A DNA stretch of 64,000 bases from Streptomyces xylophagus. Lineage in GTDB: Bacteria > Actinomycetota > Actinomycetes > Streptomycetales > Streptomycetaceae. This document shows positions 31,707 through 42,330 of this stretch, piece after piece. The notes under the pieces are model-generated. The model was not told where the DNA came from, searched no databases, and was given only the letters and a program-made list of their open reading frames with translations. The stretch spans positions 51,926 to 115,925 of the forward strand of contig NZ_JNWO01000031.1 of NCBI RefSeq assembly GCF_000716435.1, given 5' to 3'. The stretch's first letter is position 1; each line of letters opens with the position of its first letter. Position numbers and translations under genes: made by a program.

Positions 31707-33799
31707 CGGAGCACCCCACCTCTTTCGAGCGCCCCAGCGGCGCCGACCCCACGGACCCCCGTGGGGCGCTTCTGCGTACCTCGGAGCCGCCGCCCAGGCC
31801 GTCCGGTGCCCCGGCCTTACCGGCCCAGGCACGCACCGGTGAGCCGTCCTCGGCGCCGGGTACGAGCACGTCCCGCGCCAAGGGGAAGGACCCGGCAGGT
31901 ACCCCTGTGAAGCCCGACACCGCAGGTGGCTCCGAGCACTCCCAGCCCTCGGCCGCCGAACCCGACGCCCACCGCCCGCGCCCCGCGCCCGACGGCATCC
32001 CGGCCCAGCCGGGCGGCGGCGAGGTCTCCGACGCCGCCGCCAAGGAGCGCCGTACGGGACAGGGGCTGCCTCCGGGCGGTCCCATGCCGATGCGCAGGGA
32101 CGGGGACCGGCTGCGCTTCGTGGGCGCCGCGACCCGGCGGATCGCGCGCGGCATCGACCTGGACGAGATCGTGATGGGGCTGTGCCGGGCGACCGTGCCG
32201 ACCTTCTCGGACGCGATCCTGGTCTATCTGCGCGACCCGCTCCCCGTGGGCGACGAGCGGCCCACCGGGCCCGTCGTGCTGCGGCTGCGCCGTACCGACC
32301 GGATCCCGGAGGAGCGGGACACGGAGAACGGCTTCATGCCCGCGATACAGCCGGAGCAGCCCTCCGAGCTGTCGGCGGTCACCGCCGAACTGTGCGAGGT
32401 GCGGCCCGGCGGTGCGTTGAACGAGGTGCTTCGGGGCGTACGTCCCGTATTCGCCGACTCTCCCGCCGCCCGTGCCGCGCTGCCCGAACTGCTCGGCGAG
32501 GGCGGTGAGTTGATCGTCCCCGCGGGCCAGCGCGCGATCCTCGCCCCGCTGCGCGGCCGGCGCCGGGTGATCGGCGCCGCGCTCTTCCTGCGCCGCCCCG
32601 AGCGCATGGCGTTCGAGGCCGACGACCTCCTGGTCGCCGCCCAACTCGCCACGCACAGCGCGCTGGGCATCGACAAGGCGGTGCTCTACGGCCGTGAGGC
32701 GTACATCGCCGACGAGCTGCAGCGCACCATGCTCCCCGAGACCCTCCCCCGCCCCACCGGCGTGCGGCTGGCGTCCCGGTATCTGCCCGCCGCCGAGACG
32801 GCACGCGTCGGCGGCGACTGGTACGACGCGATCCCGCTGCCCGGCAGCCGGGTCGCCCTGGTCGTCGGCGACGTCATGGGCCACTCCATGACCTCAGCCG
32901 CGATCATGGGCCAACTCCGCACCACCGCACAGACGTTGGCCGGTCTCGACCTGCCCCCGCAGGAGGTCCTGCACCACCTCGACGAACAGGCCCAGCGGCT
33001 GGGCACCGACCGCATGGCGACCTGCCTGTACGCGGTCTACGACCCGGTCGCGCACCGCATCACCATCGCCAACGCGGGACACCCGCCGCCGGTGCTGCTG
33101 CATCTGGGCGGCCGGGCCGAGGTCCTGCGGGTGCCGCCCGGCGCCCCGATCGGTGTCGGCGGGGTGGACTTCGAGGCCGTAGAGCTGGACGCGCCGGCCG
33201 GAGCGACGTTGCTCCTGTACACGGACGGGCTGGTCGAGTCGCGGCTTCGTGACGTGTGGACCGGGATAGAGCAGCTGCGCGAGAAGCTCGCCGCGGTCGC
33301 GCAGCTCACCGGACCCGATCATCCGCCGCCCCTCGAGGCCCTGTGCGACGAGGTGCTCGACATGCTCGGCCCGGGTGACCGGGACGACGACATCGCGCTG
33401 CTCGCCGCCCGCTTCGACGGGATCGCGCCGAGCGACGTGGCGTACTGGTTCCTCGATCCGGAGGACTCGGCCCCCGGCCAGGCCCGCCGGCTGGCCCGGC
33501 GCGCGCTGTCGCGCTGGGGCATGGAGGACATGACCGACTCGGTCGAGCTGCTGGTCAGCGAGGTCGTGACGAATGCCGTGCGGTACGCCTCCCGGCCGGT
33601 CACGCTGCGGCTGCTGCGTACCGACGTGCTGCGCTGTGAGGTCGGCGACGACGTGCCCCAGCTGCCGCGGCTGCGGCAGGCGCGGGCCACGGACGAGGGC
33701 GGGCGCGGGCTCTACCTGGTCAACAAACTGGCCCGTCGGTGGGGAGCCACCCGGCTCAGCACCGGGAAGGTGGTCTGGTTCGAACTGAACCGGAATTAG
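31703..33799 (+). CDS. SpoIIE-type PP2C phosphatase with GAF and HATPase domains
   Basis: The 698-residue protein has a long disordered Pro/Ala N-terminus (1 to about 125), a GAF-like sensor domain (about 135-325), a SpoIIE phosphatase domain (about 345-555: [66 protein letters not shown] with metal-binding Asp residues) and a C-terminal anti-sigma-type HATPase (about 570-698: [30 protein letters not shown]). It probably controls an anti-sigma/anti-anti-sigma switch through dephosphorylation, and carries its own switch kinase domain. The GTG start at 31703 has only a weak ribosome site, so translation may depend on the small upstream ORF. Confidence 0.92.
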   Translation: MTEHPTSFERPSGADPTDPRGALLRTSEPPPRPSGAPALPAQARTGEPSSAPGTSTSRAKGKDPAGTPVKPDTAGGSEHSQPSAAEPDAHRPRPAPDGIPAQPGGGEVSDAAAKERRTGQGLPPGGPMPMRRDGDRLRFVGAATRRIARGIDLDEIVMGLCRATVPTFSDAILVYLRDPLPVGDERPTGPVVLRLRRTDRIPEERDTENGFMPAIQPEQPSELSAVTAELCEVRPGGALNEVLRGVRPVFADSPAARAALPELLGEGGELIVPAGQRAILAPLRGRRRVIGAALFLRRPERMAFEADDLLVAAQLATHSALGIDKAVLYGREAYIADELQRTMLPETLPRPTGVRLASRYLPAAETARVGGDWYDAIPLPGSRVALVVGDVMGHSMTSAAIMGQLRTTAQTLAGLDLPPQEVLHHLDEQAQRLGTDRMATCLYAVYDPVAHRITIANAGHPPPVLLHLGGRAEVLRVPPGAPIGVGGVDFEAVELDAPAGATLLLYTDGLVESRLRDVWTGIEQLREKLAAVAQLTGPDHPPPLEALCDEVLDMLGPGDRDDDIALLAARFDGIAPSDVAYWFLDPEDSAPGQARRLARRALSRWGMEDMTDSVELLVSEVVTNAVRYASRPVTLRLLRTDVLRCEVGDDVPQLPRLRQARATDEGGRGLYLVNKLARRWGATRLSTGKVVWFELNRN

Positions 33800-33896
33800 A
33801 CCCCGTCCAAAAGTTGCCGACGTACCGGCGTCGGAGTTGACTGCTGGGGTACGCGAAGCGAAAGCGACCTACTTTCTTCCGAACAGGAGGACGCTC

Positions 33897-35354
33897 GTGA
33901 CGCAGGCACCCCAGCACACTCCGTACACCACGAACAACGTCGGCATTCCGGTGGAGAGCGACGAACACTCGCTCACCGTCGGAGCCGACGGACCGATCCT
34001 GCTCCAGGACCACTACCTCATCGAGAAGATGGCCCAGTTCAACCGGGAACGGGTCCCCGAGCGGGTGGTGCACGCCAAGGGCAGCGGCGCGTACGGCTTC
34101 TTCGAAGTCACCAACGACGTCAGCCAGTTCACCCGGGCAGACCTCTTCCAGCCGGGCAAACGCACCGAGATGCTGGCGCGGTTCTCCACCGTGGCCGGTG
34201 AGCAGGGCTCGCCCGACACCTGGCGCGACCCCCGCGGCTTCGCCCTCAAGTTCTATACCGAGCACGGCAATTACGACATGGTGGGCAACAACACCCCAGT
34301 CTTCTTCGTCCGGGACACCATCAAGTTCCAGGACTTCATCCGCTCGCAGAAGCGCCACCCGGCGACCGGGCTGCGCAGCAACGACATGCAGTGGGACTTC
34401 TGGACCCTCTCCCCCGAGTCGGCACACCAGGTGACCTGGCTGATGGGCGACCGGGGCATCCCCAAGACGTACCGCCACATGAACGGCTACAGCTCCCACA
34501 CCTACATGTGGATCAACGGCGCCGGTGAGCGGTTCTGGGTGAAGTACCACTTCAAGACCGACCAGGGCGTCGAGTACCTCACCCAGGCCGAGGCCGACGA
34601 ACTCGCCGGTTCCGACGGCGACAAGCACCGCCGTGACCTGCACGAGTCGATCGATACCGGGAACGCGCCGAGCTGGAGTCTCAAGGTCCAGATCATGCCG
34701 TTCGAGGACGCGGCGGACTACCGCTTCAACCCCTTCGACCTGACGAAGGTCTGGCCGCACGGGGACTACCCGCTGATCGACGTCGGCCGCATGACCCTGA
34801 ACCGGAACCCGGACGACTACTTCGTCCACATCGAGCAGGCCGCCTTCGAGCCCTCGAACCTGGTCCCGGGCATCGGCCCCTCGCCGGACAAGATGCTCCT
34901 GGGCCGGCTGTTCTCCTACCCGGACACCCACCGGTACCGGATCGGCCCCAACTACGCCCAGCTGCCGCCCAATCGGCCGCACTCGCAGGTCAACTCGTAC
35001 GCCAAGGACGGCCCGATGCGGTACGAGGCGTCCAACGCGGCACGACCGTACGCCCCGAACTCCTACGGCGGACCGGCGGCCGACTACGCGCAGTTCGGTG
35101 ATCCGGCGAGCTGGCAGACTGCCGGTGAACTGGTCCGCGAGGCAACGAAGTTGCACCGCGAGGACGACGACTTCGGCCAGGCCGGCACGATGGTCCGCGA
35201 GGTCCTCGACGACGCGGCCCGCGACCGTCTCGTCTCGAACATCACCGGCCACCTGAAGGCCGACGTGTCCCGCTCGGTCCTCGACCGCGCCCTGCGGTAC
35301 TGGCGACACGTGGACAAGGAACTCGGCGACCGGATCGCCGCGAACTTCGCGTAG
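33897..35354 (+). CDS. Monofunctional haem catalase
   Basis: This 485-residue clade-3-type catalase breaks down hydrogen peroxide. The active-site His lies in [12 protein letters not shown] (about residue 59), the catalytic Asn in [11 protein letters not shown] (about 131-132), and the haem-ligand Tyr in [12 protein letters not shown] (about 340). NADPH-type residues were not examined. The GTG at 33897 has AGGAGG at 33885-33890; the in-frame extension to 33837 lacks a ribosome site. It has no adjacent regulator; an OxyR gene lies 17 kb away. A terminator separates it from the convergent penicillin-binding protein remnant. Confidence 0.97.
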   Translation: MTQAPQHTPYTTNNVGIPVESDEHSLTVGADGPILLQDHYLIEKMAQFNRERVPERVVHAKGSGAYGFFEVTNDVSQFTRADLFQPGKRTEMLARFSTVAGEQGSPDTWRDPRGFALKFYTEHGNYDMVGNNTPVFFVRDTIKFQDFIRSQKRHPATGLRSNDMQWDFWTLSPESAHQVTWLMGDRGIPKTYRHMNGYSSHTYMWINGAGERFWVKYHFKTDQGVEYLTQAEADELAGSDGDKHRRDLHESIDTGNAPSWSLKVQIMPFEDAADYRFNPFDLTKVWPHGDYPLIDVGRMTLNRNPDDYFVHIEQAAFEPSNLVPGIGPSPDKMLLGRLFSYPDTHRYRIGPNYAQLPPNRPHSQVNSYAKDGPMRYEASNAARPYAPNSYGGPAADYAQFGDPASWQTAGELVREATKLHREDDDFGQAGTMVREVLDDAARDRLVSNITGHLKADVSRSVLDRALRYWRHVDKELGDRIAANFA

Positions 35355-35371
35355 CAGCGGTACGCGAAAGA

Positions 35372-35394
35372 GCGCCCGGCTCTGTGCCGGGCGC
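35372..35394. terminator. Terminator between catalase and PBP remnant
   Basis: The 9-base arms 35372-35380 (GCGCCCGGC) and 35386-35394 flank a 5-base loop and continue imperfectly into GAAAG on the left and CTTTC on the right. A close relative of this hairpin follows the second PBP 3' end at 42753-42779, so the duplicated block includes the terminator. Confidence 0.75.
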
Positions 35395-35415
35395 CCTTTC
35401 TGCCGTGTGACCCGA

Positions 35416-35985
35416 CTACTGGCCGAACTGGTCGAGCGGTTCGTCGGTGTTGCCGTCGGTCGGTGTCGCCGGCGGACTGGTCGTCGGCGTCGGGGTCGGT
35501 GTCGGGGTCGGCGTGGGAGTCGGGGTCGGCGTGGGTGACTCCGTCGTCGGGGTCGGCGACGGACTCTTCGTCGGCGTCGGAGACGGCGTCGCCGACACGG
35601 TCGCGCTCGGGGTCGGCGTGAAGTCCGGCTCGACCGCCGCGCCCTGGTCGGTCTCCAGGTCGAACTTGCTGTTCGCCTTGGTCACCCCGAACATGTACGT
35701 CGCCCAGATCTGCGCCGGGTAGCCACCACCGTTGATACGGCCGGGGTACGCGATGAGACCGGTGGCGCCGGTCAGCGTCACCTGCTGGCTCGCCTGTTTG
35801 GTCCCGACCGCCCCCTCGCCGAACAGGCCCACCGAGGTGACCAGGTCGGGCGTGTAGCCGGTGAACCAGGCCGACTTGTTGTTGTCGGACGTACCCGTCT
35901 TGCCCGCGACCTGCTGCCCGTCGCGCTTGGCGTTGTCCCGCACGGACGTCTTCGCCGTACCCACCGACGTTGACGCTCCGGAACG
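35416..35985 (-). pseudogene. 3' fragment of a penicillin-binding protein gene (left copy)
   Basis: The fragment encodes the end of a transpeptidase domain, including the active-site KTG motif in [20 protein letters not shown], and a Ser/Pro/Thr-rich tail with a long PT repeat ending in FGQ. No start of its own is convincing; a GTG at 35964 is in frame. Homology to the second copy at 42798-43327 stops abruptly at 35960, and an IS5-family element begins about 30 bases on. In frame, the residues between are SGASTSVG. The copies differ in several residues ([16 protein letters not shown] here against DAKTHAQVPLTG there), so this is a diverged paralog or allele, not a sequencing duplicate. Confidence 0.8.
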
Positions 35986-35989
35986 AAAA

Positions 35990-36889
35990 GCTCACGATCA
36001 CTGAGCGTTTTCAGCGTTGCCGCTCCAGGGTGAGGATGGCGGCTGCGATTGACGACATTCGGTTCGGGCTGCACCGGGCCTTGCGGAAGATTCGCCACGA
36101 CTTGAGCCGTGCGACGCCGCGCTCGACCGGCGCGCGTGCTGCCGACAGCGCGCGGTTGACGGTTTGCTGGGTTGGTGTGAGGCCGCGGCCTGGTGGGCGT
36201 CTGCGTGGTGTTGTCACCCATGGGCCGGCTCCGATGAAGGCGCGGTCGGCGAGGATGGGGATGCCCTGGCGTTCACAGATTCGGATGATCCGGTGGGTGC
36301 GGGCCGCTGTGAGGTCGTGCGCGCGGCCGGGCAGTGCGGGTGAGCTCCACAGCAGTCGTCCGGCTGGATCGGTCACCACCTGCACGTTCACGCCGTGGCG
36401 TCGGTGTTTTTGGGAGAAGTCGGCCCGGCTGTCGCCGACCCGGTCGCACTCCGCGAGGGTGCCGTCCAGCAGGACGTAGTCAGGGTCGGCTTCGCGCAGG
36501 CTCCGCAGGAGCCCGGGTGCACGGTCGGCGAGCAGGGTGATGACAGCTGCCGTGTAGGCGTGGGCGGTGCCGACGGAGATGCCGAAACCGGCAGCGAGCT
36601 GGGTGAGGGTGTCGTGCTTGCGCAGGTACACCAGGCCGACCAGCGCACGCTGGTGCGGCGGGAGTTTGCACCGTCGGTCACCCTCGCGGGTGACGATGAG
36701 CATCGTGACCCACTCGACCAGGGCATGAGGCAGGTCGAGTGCGGCAGAATACGGAACCAACGCGGCTCCTGTGCCTGTGGGTTGAGACTTCGAACACCTC
36801 CCCCAACGGCATGGGAGCCTCGTGCGTTGCGCACCCCGCCGGCGTCACCCGATCGGTGGCGGAGCTGAAAACGCTCACTGGTCCCGAAC
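35990..36889 (-). mobile_element. IS5-family insertion sequence
   Basis: The terminal inverted repeats are 26-base, imperfect: left 35990-36015 and right 36864-36889, both containing GCTGAAAACGCTCA when read outward, then a diverging tail with 7 or so mismatches in total. They enclose one transposase gene whose stop overlaps the left repeat. The outer boundary may lie a few bases further out; no target-site duplication was identified with confidence. Confidence 0.75.
36011..36760 (-). CDS. IS5-family transposase
   Basis: This 249-residue DDE transposase has an N-terminal HTH domain (about 35-90: [20 protein letters not shown]...[10 protein letters not shown]) and a DDE_Tnp_4-like catalytic region (about 105-240: [15 protein letters not shown] with the first Asp, [12 protein letters not shown] with the second Asp, and the third acidic residue in [11 protein letters not shown]). 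The frame is intact and the length suits a single-ORF IS5 subgroup, so it could be active. The inverted repeats lie just outside. It sits at the left breakpoint of the duplicated PBP gene. Confidence 0.9.
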   Translation of the reverse strand: MVPYSAALDLPHALVEWVTMLIVTREGDRRCKLPPHQRALVGLVYLRKHDTLTQLAAGFGISVGTAHAYTAAVITLLADRAPGLLRSLREADPDYVLLDGTLAECDRVGDSRADFSQKHRRHGVNVQVVTDPAGRLLWSSPALPGRAHDLTAARTHRIIRICERQGIPILADRAFIGAGPWVTTPRRRPPGRGLTPTQQTVNRALSAARAPVERGVARLKSWRIFRKARCSPNRMSSIAAAILTLERQR

Positions 36890-37932
36890 TGGTCCAACGC
36901 TTAGTGCGAATTTCCACCGGAAGCCGCCTCCCGTCGACCATGTGGCCAAGGTCACATGACTGGAATAGCTACTCAACGCTCACGAGGCAACGCAAACCTT
37001 TGACCGCAAGTGACATACAGCTTGGCCGAAAACCGCAAGTCCAACATCGACGACAGGACACCCTCCCACGCTCGTCACCTTGCTCACTCACAGGGCCTTC
37101 CCACCTCGACACTGCCCCTTCCGAAATGCGCGGCCCCAAATACGGGCATGCGGGTGCATGACCGAGAATCATCACCTCGGCTCCGAAGAACTGCACAGAA
37201 AAGACACACCGGAGAAATGGTGCAGGAGTAATCAAGGCAGACACATAAGGGAACCCTCAGTAGCGGCAGCCTCTCACGTTTGCAACCGTGCGGCCTGGAA
37301 TCGTTCACACAATCAGTGAGGCTGACCTAAGCTCCAGTTAACCGTGAGGCGTGGGGGGATCTACGCAGTCCAGGGGTCTCGAACCTGGATCTTCCTCGCG
37401 GATACGGGCATTGATCGCCCAGCGGAGGGGGAAGTCATGCAGGTCGGCATCATCGCTCGAGGTGTTCGCGGCTGTGTTGTGCATTCTGCGAGTGTTTCCT
37501 GGATTCACCCGAGCAGTCCGTCCAGTCTCCTAGTCAGTTTCCCTGCCCCAAGGGTGGGAGCGAGGCGCCTGCAACGCTGAAACGTTGCAGCCCGATATCG
37601 ATACCGCGGGGCTACCAGCAGACTTCTAAACGCGTCTGCAGGGGCAGGCGCCACATTGTTGGAACCGGCATATCTCAGTCCAATTCCTCACGAGATCAGA
37701 AGGGCGGGCGCGCACTCGGGCTGATTGATCGCTCTCCAGGCCCCAGCGACCAAACACCCGTAATGCCCCCATGTTCGTCACCCCCGCCTGCCACTGAGGC
37801 CTTCCAGAGAGCAGGGGCGCCATCCTCTGCTCGGCTTGACGGACGAGCCGTGGTCAATCTGCGCCGCAGTGCTGACTTTTCGCGAACGGGGTCCTGCGCC
37901 CCGACCGCCCCCATTCCCAATGAGAGGAAATA
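36890..37932. other. Long intergenic region, no gene supported
   Basis: About 1 kb of lower-GC DNA between the IS5 element and the DUF1906 gene. A frame at 37158-37319 begins MTENHHLGSEEL, a chance likeness to the start of glpX, but it has no ribosome site or coding bias. A small perfect hairpin occurs at 37569-37576/37583-37590 (CTGCAACG). The final 90 bases carry the GAGAGGA ribosome site of the DUF1906 gene at 37921-37927. Confidence 0.5.
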
Positions 37933-40161
37933 ATGGCAGACGAAATGGTGCTGCGCGCCCAGAAATTCGTGAATGAGACCTACGGCAATATAATCGGCAT
38001 GACCGTGGAAGAGGACGGTCAGACCGGCTGGAACACTATGTACGCGCTCACCCGGGCTCTTCAGTACGAGCTGGGCATCACCGCATTGTCGAACAGCTTC
38101 GGCCCCACGACCCTAAGTGTCCTGCAGTCGAAGTACCCCAGCCTGAACGCTTCTACGATACCGTCCCCCAACTTCTGCCGGATCATCCAGTCCGGCCTGT
38201 ACTGCAAGGGGTATGACGGTGGAGAAATTGATGGAACGTACAACTCGCGGGTCGAGACGGCCGTCAGTAGTCTAAAGGCGAATATGGGTGTCAGCGCGGT
38301 GTACCCAGGCAGCTCCCTTACTCCGAAGGTGTTCAAGGGACTGCTGAACATGGACGCCTACGTTACGGTCAACAACGGCTCCGACACGATCCGCACCATC
38401 CAACAATGGCTGAACGGGCAGTTCACCAGCCGTCAGGACTACTTCATCATCCCTTGCGACGGTCACCACTCCCGTGACGTCGCCAAGTCCATGCTGTTCG
38501 CGATCCAATACAGCCTTGGCATGGCGGACGGGGTTGCAAACGGCGTCTTCGGGCCCGGAACCCAGTCAGGGCTGAAAGCGCATACAGTGTCCACAGGTTC
38601 CTCAGGAGTATGGGTACAGCTATTCTCCGCAGCCATGGTACTCAACCAGCGCCCCGTCTCGTTCACCAGCAGCTTCTCCGCCTCGCTGGCCTCGGCTACC
38701 GCAGATTTCCAGACATTCGCCGCCCTGCCTGTCACTAGCACGGGCGACTTCTCGACCTGGGCCTCCTTGCTCGTCTCCTATGGAGACCAGACCCGGAGCG
38801 GCGCGGCTTGCGACGGCGTTACGAAGATCACCGCATCGCGAGCCCAGGCGCTGAAGGCTGCGGGTGTCACCTACGTCGGCCGTTACCTCACCAACCCCAG
38901 CACCACCTCTCTGCCCGAGAAGGCAATCCAGCCCGGAGAACTCCAGACGATCGCCGACAATGGTCTGCGTTGCTTCCCGATCTACCAGACCTACGGCCGG
39001 GATGCTTCGGGCTTCACCTACTCTGCTGGGCAATCGGACGGAAAGGCCGCGATAAATGCAGCGCTCGATTACGGGTTTAAGGCCGGCACAAGAATCTTCT
39101 TCGCGGTCGACTTCGACGCCCTAGACGCGGACGTCACTTCCAACGTCCTGCCACACTTCCAAGGCATTAGAGATGCCATATCCACTCACGGCAACGAATT
39201 TGGCATTGGCGTCTACGGGCCGCGCAACGTCTGCACAAGAGTCGCGGAGGCTGGGTATTCAACTGCGTCATTCGTCTCCGACATGTCGTCCGGCTTCTCC
39301 GGAAACTTCGGTTACCCGCTGCCTACGGACTGGGCTTACGACCAAATCGTAACTCGCGCCCTCGGCTCGGGAGACGGCGCTATCGAAGTCGACATTGACA
39401 TCGCGTCGGGACGGGACAAAGGGCAGGCATCATTCAATCCGGGAGCGAAACAGGCACAGGACATCCTGTTCGACACCTCCTACTGGCCCCAACTCCTCGC
39501 CGATGTCCAGTCGTACATGGAGTCCATCGGCTTCCCGGAAGACGACGGCCGGATCTACACAACCACCCAGTGCCTAGAGACCATCATCGCTGAAGACGTC
39601 GCCGTAACCAACACTGCACGGGCATACAGCATGCGCAAGGCGCTCATCCAGACCACGGCGTTCTGGGAGTTCCGGCACTATGGGAACGAAGACCTCGTCA
39701 AGGACGCCGGAGTTTGGCTCTACCACAACGGATATATCCCCGACTGGGCCAAGGATCTGCCCGGAGTGGCGGCGCTCCGTGACAGCAGCACTGGTGTGGC
39801 CCAGATGTTTGGCCTTACTGGAATCCTCGTTTGGAACAACTCCATAAATACTGGGCTGGTCACGGGAACAACAAAGGACCCGAACAACGACTCGGACGTA
39901 TTCTCTGTATGGGACAAGATCCGAACAGACAACGATTTTGCCCTCACCAGCGTCGGCCACGCCCACATCTGGGGCGCAGACGGCAAGCCTGGCGGTGACG
40001 AGGAAGTTCCCATCCGCCGCCCCACACTGGACTACACGGAACTAGAAATTTACGAGGTGCTGCGCCGCTATCAAGGCCCGGCGGAACCCGCCTTCACCGA
40101 TGCAACAAAGCGTATGCCGCTCTATTACATCTTCGAGAAGTACAACCGGATGTTCAGATGA
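37933..40161 (+). CDS. DUF1906 (Rv2525c-like) glycoside hydrolase-like protein with peptidoglycan-binding region
   Basis: The 742-residue product has two N-terminal peptidoglycan-binding-like repeats (about 20-130 and 150-220: ALQYELGI, IDGTYNSRVETAVSSL, ADGVANGVFGPGTQSGLKAH), a DUF1906 TIM-barrel-like domain (about 295-490: GVTKITASRAQALKAAGVTYVGRYL, GLRCFPIYQTYGRDASGF, GTRIFFAVDFDALD, GIGVYGPRNVC, DWAYDQIV, EVDIDIA) and an unrecognised C-terminal region of about 240 residues. The barrel resembles GH25-type lysozyme-like folds and may act on wall glycans. There is no signal peptide, so export would need a partner system or lysis. It overlaps the next gene by 4 bases (ATGA). Confidence 0.8.
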   Translation: MADEMVLRAQKFVNETYGNIIGMTVEEDGQTGWNTMYALTRALQYELGITALSNSFGPTTLSVLQSKYPSLNASTIPSPNFCRIIQSGLYCKGYDGGEIDGTYNSRVETAVSSLKANMGVSAVYPGSSLTPKVFKGLLNMDAYVTVNNGSDTIRTIQQWLNGQFTSRQDYFIIPCDGHHSRDVAKSMLFAIQYSLGMADGVANGVFGPGTQSGLKAHTVSTGSSGVWVQLFSAAMVLNQRPVSFTSSFSASLASATADFQTFAALPVTSTGDFSTWASLLVSYGDQTRSGAACDGVTKITASRAQALKAAGVTYVGRYLTNPSTTSLPEKAIQPGELQTIADNGLRCFPIYQTYGRDASGFTYSAGQSDGKAAINAALDYGFKAGTRIFFAVDFDALDADVTSNVLPHFQGIRDAISTHGNEFGIGVYGPRNVCTRVAEAGYSTASFVSDMSSGFSGNFGYPLPTDWAYDQIVTRALGSGDGAIEVDIDIASGRDKGQASFNPGAKQAQDILFDTSYWPQLLADVQSYMESIGFPEDDGRIYTTTQCLETIIAEDVAVTNTARAYSMRKALIQTTAFWEFRHYGNEDLVKDAGVWLYHNGYIPDWAKDLPGVAALRDSSTGVAQMFGLTGILVWNNSINTGLVTGTTKDPNNDSDVFSVWDKIRTDNDFALTSVGHAHIWGADGKPGGDEEVPIRRPTLDYTELEIYEVLRRYQGPAEPAFTDATKRMPLYYIFEKYNRMFR

Positions 40162-40685
40162 TCGCTACTCGGACACAAGCCTCCGATTCGCCGGATGGAA
40201 TTAACTCCATCATCCTGCTCTTCATCATCCTGATCGCGACCATCGTCGTATTCAGTCTCGTCGGATATCTGTTTTCCTCCATCGCACGCCACGGCCACCT
40301 CTTCAAGAACAGGCAGGGAGCCTTCAAAACTGCGGCTGTTCTGTGCGCCTGCGCAACCCTCTGCACGTACGTGTGGGGGGCTCTCCATATCATTTTCATG
40401 GAGGACCCAGGAATGCGCACAGCATGCCTGAAAGCAGGAGGGAAGGACAGAGCAGCCGAAGTTCAAGCATACGAAGCGAGCTATTTCCCGCTCCGTTTCG
40501 TCTGCCGCACCGCTGTCGGAAATAGCTACTCTGCAGCAGTCCCCGGTTACGTGAACCCTGCCATAGCAGGATTCTTCGCCGTAACTCTGATAACCGGCGC
40601 AGCAGCCAATGCGCCGCGACTCAACCTGCAACGAAGAAATTCCAGCCCTGAACAGGCAGATCCACAACAGGAGGAGCGCGCATGA
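40158..40685 (+). CDS. Membrane protein of the DUF1906 cassette
   Basis: The ATG at 40158 overlaps the preceding stop. The 175-residue product has three hydrophobic segments (about 17-40, 58-80 and 130-150), with a Cys-containing loop between the second and third (TACLKAGGKDRAAEV...FVCRTAVG). I do not recognise the family. The coupling suggests it works with the DUF1906 protein, for example as a membrane partner or immunity protein. It also overlaps the next gene by 4 bases. Confidence 0.65.
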   Translation: MIATRTQASDSPDGINSIILLFIILIATIVVFSLVGYLFSSIARHGHLFKNRQGAFKTAAVLCACATLCTYVWGALHIIFMEDPGMRTACLKAGGKDRAAEVQAYEASYFPLRFVCRTAVGNSYSAAVPGYVNPAIAGFFAVTLITGAAANAPRLNLQRRNSSPEQADPQQEERA

Positions 40686-41464
40686 GTGCGTTTAATATGT
40701 CCCGCCGCAAGCTGCTCACTCATTCGAGTGCGCTCATAGGTGCATCGTTGCTGGCCTCCCTCCCAGGCTCCACGCTGCTCACGTCGCCGGCTTACGCCGC
40801 CGACAGTTCGGCAGACAAAACCCCCCGGGGCGAGGACATCCGCAAGGCACTCAAGCGCTACCGGGACAACCAGGCGCAAGTTTTCACCGGCAAGCCGAGC
40901 TCGAACGGTTGGGAGATGGAAAAGGTCGTTGACGGCGGCGGCACCATCTCGACACGTCCTGTTCCTGGCACCCCCCTTGAAGGCGTCGCCGTGCGGATCG
41001 GCGACGTCGAGTCGCTGCTGATCCACGTAGTCCAGCGGTTCCACTACGAGATCGATCAGCTACGCAAGGGCGATGTGGTGGGCTGGGTTAGTCCGGGAAA
41101 GGTACGCAAGGGGCTGGCGGAGGGAAATCAGGCGTCTGGCACCGCTGTACGTATCCGCCCCGACCACTATCCGCCGGGTGTGAGGGGCGGCTTCTTTCCA
41201 CAGCAACTTGTCGTGCTCCGCGATATCCTCGCGGAGCTCGACGGCACGATCCGTTGGGGAGGCGACGATCGGCGGCCCGATGAGTCGCTCTTCTACATTG
41301 CCGTCAGCCCGGACAGCGAACGGCTGGCCACTACGACGAGGAAGCTCAGCCGTTGGAAGGACACACCAGGCATGGGCGCCGGCAGTCCGGTTGATGTGCT
41401 CTCGCCCCGGCGACGCGAGGCCGCCAAAGCACTTGAGCACCGCCAGCGTGATTCGGCGGCCTGA
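40682..41464 (+). CDS. Tat-exported M15-like protein lacking zinc ligands
   Basis: The ATG at 40682 overlaps the previous stop (ATGA). The 260-residue protein starts with a twin-arginine-type signal (MSRRKLLTHSSALIGASLLA..., cleavage near AYA at about 40). The domain that follows (about 70-230) looks like an M15 D-Ala-D-Ala carboxypeptidase: SNGWEMEKV, VRIGDVESLLIHVVQRFHYEI, GNQASGTAVRI, GGFFPQQL, DESLFYIAV. Where M15 enzymes have SxHxxGxAxD, this has NQASGTAVR, and the HF(E/H) position is LFY. Both zinc-ligand motifs are replaced, so it is probably a non-catalytic wall-binding relative. Confidence 0.65.
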   Translation: MSAFNMSRRKLLTHSSALIGASLLASLPGSTLLTSPAYAADSSADKTPRGEDIRKALKRYRDNQAQVFTGKPSSNGWEMEKVVDGGGTISTRPVPGTPLEGVAVRIGDVESLLIHVVQRFHYEIDQLRKGDVVGWVSPGKVRKGLAEGNQASGTAVRIRPDHYPPGVRGGFFPQQLVVLRDILAELDGTIRWGGDDRRPDESLFYIAVSPDSERLATTTRKLSRWKDTPGMGAGSPVDVLSPRRREAAKALEHRQRDSAA

Positions 41465-41551
41465 CTGAACGCAGGCGGACACCGAAGCGATTCACAGACC
41501 CCGCCGCAGCAGCCAAGGCGAAGCTCGGAGCGAAACCTCAAGCCAAAGTGA

Positions 41552-42151
41552 TCACGAACACTTTTTGGCAACGTCCAGCCGCACTTTTGTTGACGCCACA
41601 TATTCCGTCCCGGCTCTGGGCTCCTGGAAACATACCTGCCAGTTCGCCAACGCCTTGGGGGTCGCGACTTGCGAATCAGGGTCGTCGACCTTGAACACCT
41701 TCACGCGATCCGGATAGTATCCAGCCATAAGTACAGCCAATAGAGATGCATCGACTTTTCGGCCAACGAGGTTCGAGAGCTTTGAAGCGTGCACTTTCAT
41801 ACCTAGCCTCTTCGGGCACTCCTCCGCCTTCGGTACCGCGTAAATCTCTACGGCTTGAAGTTTGGGCACCTCCTTCCGGAAGCATGCGATATATGCGTCG
41901 ACCTGACCGTAATAGACATATCTACGGAGACCCGTAGCATCCTTCAGGGTGAACCCTTTACCAGCATCAGCAACGCCCTTCATCGCGGTCAACAATTTTT
42001 CCCCTGCAGGTTCTGTCCGCACTCCCAGATTACCGCTTGCACTACTGTCAGCAACATTCGGCTCAGCGACGCCGTTCCGCTCACAGGCGACAATCAAAGC
42101 AGAAAACGCAACAATGAGGGCGACAGGGATCGCGTAATGTGGTCTCTTCAT
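41552..42151 (-). CDS. Lipoprotein with PASTA-like repeats
   Basis: The protein starts at ATG 42151 (in frame with a longer, unsupported extension to 42178). It has a lipoprotein signal with LIVAC as lipobox (about residues 20-25) and about 170 exported residues. Two halves look PASTA-like: one around GEKLLTAMKGVADAGKGFTLKDATG, one around LSNLVGRKVDASLLAVLMAGYY, with the ending NWQVCFQEPRAGTEYVASTKV, a familiar DUF/PASTA close. PASTA-type folds bind wall precursors or muropeptides. It is divergent from the small secreted protein and convergent with the M15-like gene, within the same cassette. Confidence 0.6.
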   Translation of the reverse strand: MKRPHYAIPVALIVAFSALIVACERNGVAEPNVADSSASGNLGVRTEPAGEKLLTAMKGVADAGKGFTLKDATGLRRYVYYGQVDAYIACFRKEVPKLQAVEIYAVPKAEECPKRLGMKVHASKLSNLVGRKVDASLLAVLMAGYYPDRVKVFKVDDPDSQVATPKALANWQVCFQEPRAGTEYVASTKVRLDVAKKCS

Positions 42152-42330
42152 GTCAGCCTTCGCCGAGGAGGGAGTCATTTAGTGCTGTCATCCTAAATAA
42201 CCAGAAGGTTCAGCGCAATGCCATGAAACAAAAAGAGCAAACAGATAATCAGGCGGAAATCATTACTCCGCATTCGTCGATCCGGTATCGTACGAGCTGT
42301 TATTCAACAGAGACAAGATGGGGATCCTTC

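Noticed and set aside
35416..35964. Left PBP fragment as a real small secreted gene
   Set aside because: It has no signal peptide and begins inside a conserved transpeptidase domain; it is better read as a remnant.
37158..37319. Frame beginning MTENHHLGSEEL, similar to the start of GlpX
   Set aside because: The likeness covers about 12 residues only, there is no ribosome site, and the rest has neither coding bias nor family features. Treated as chance.
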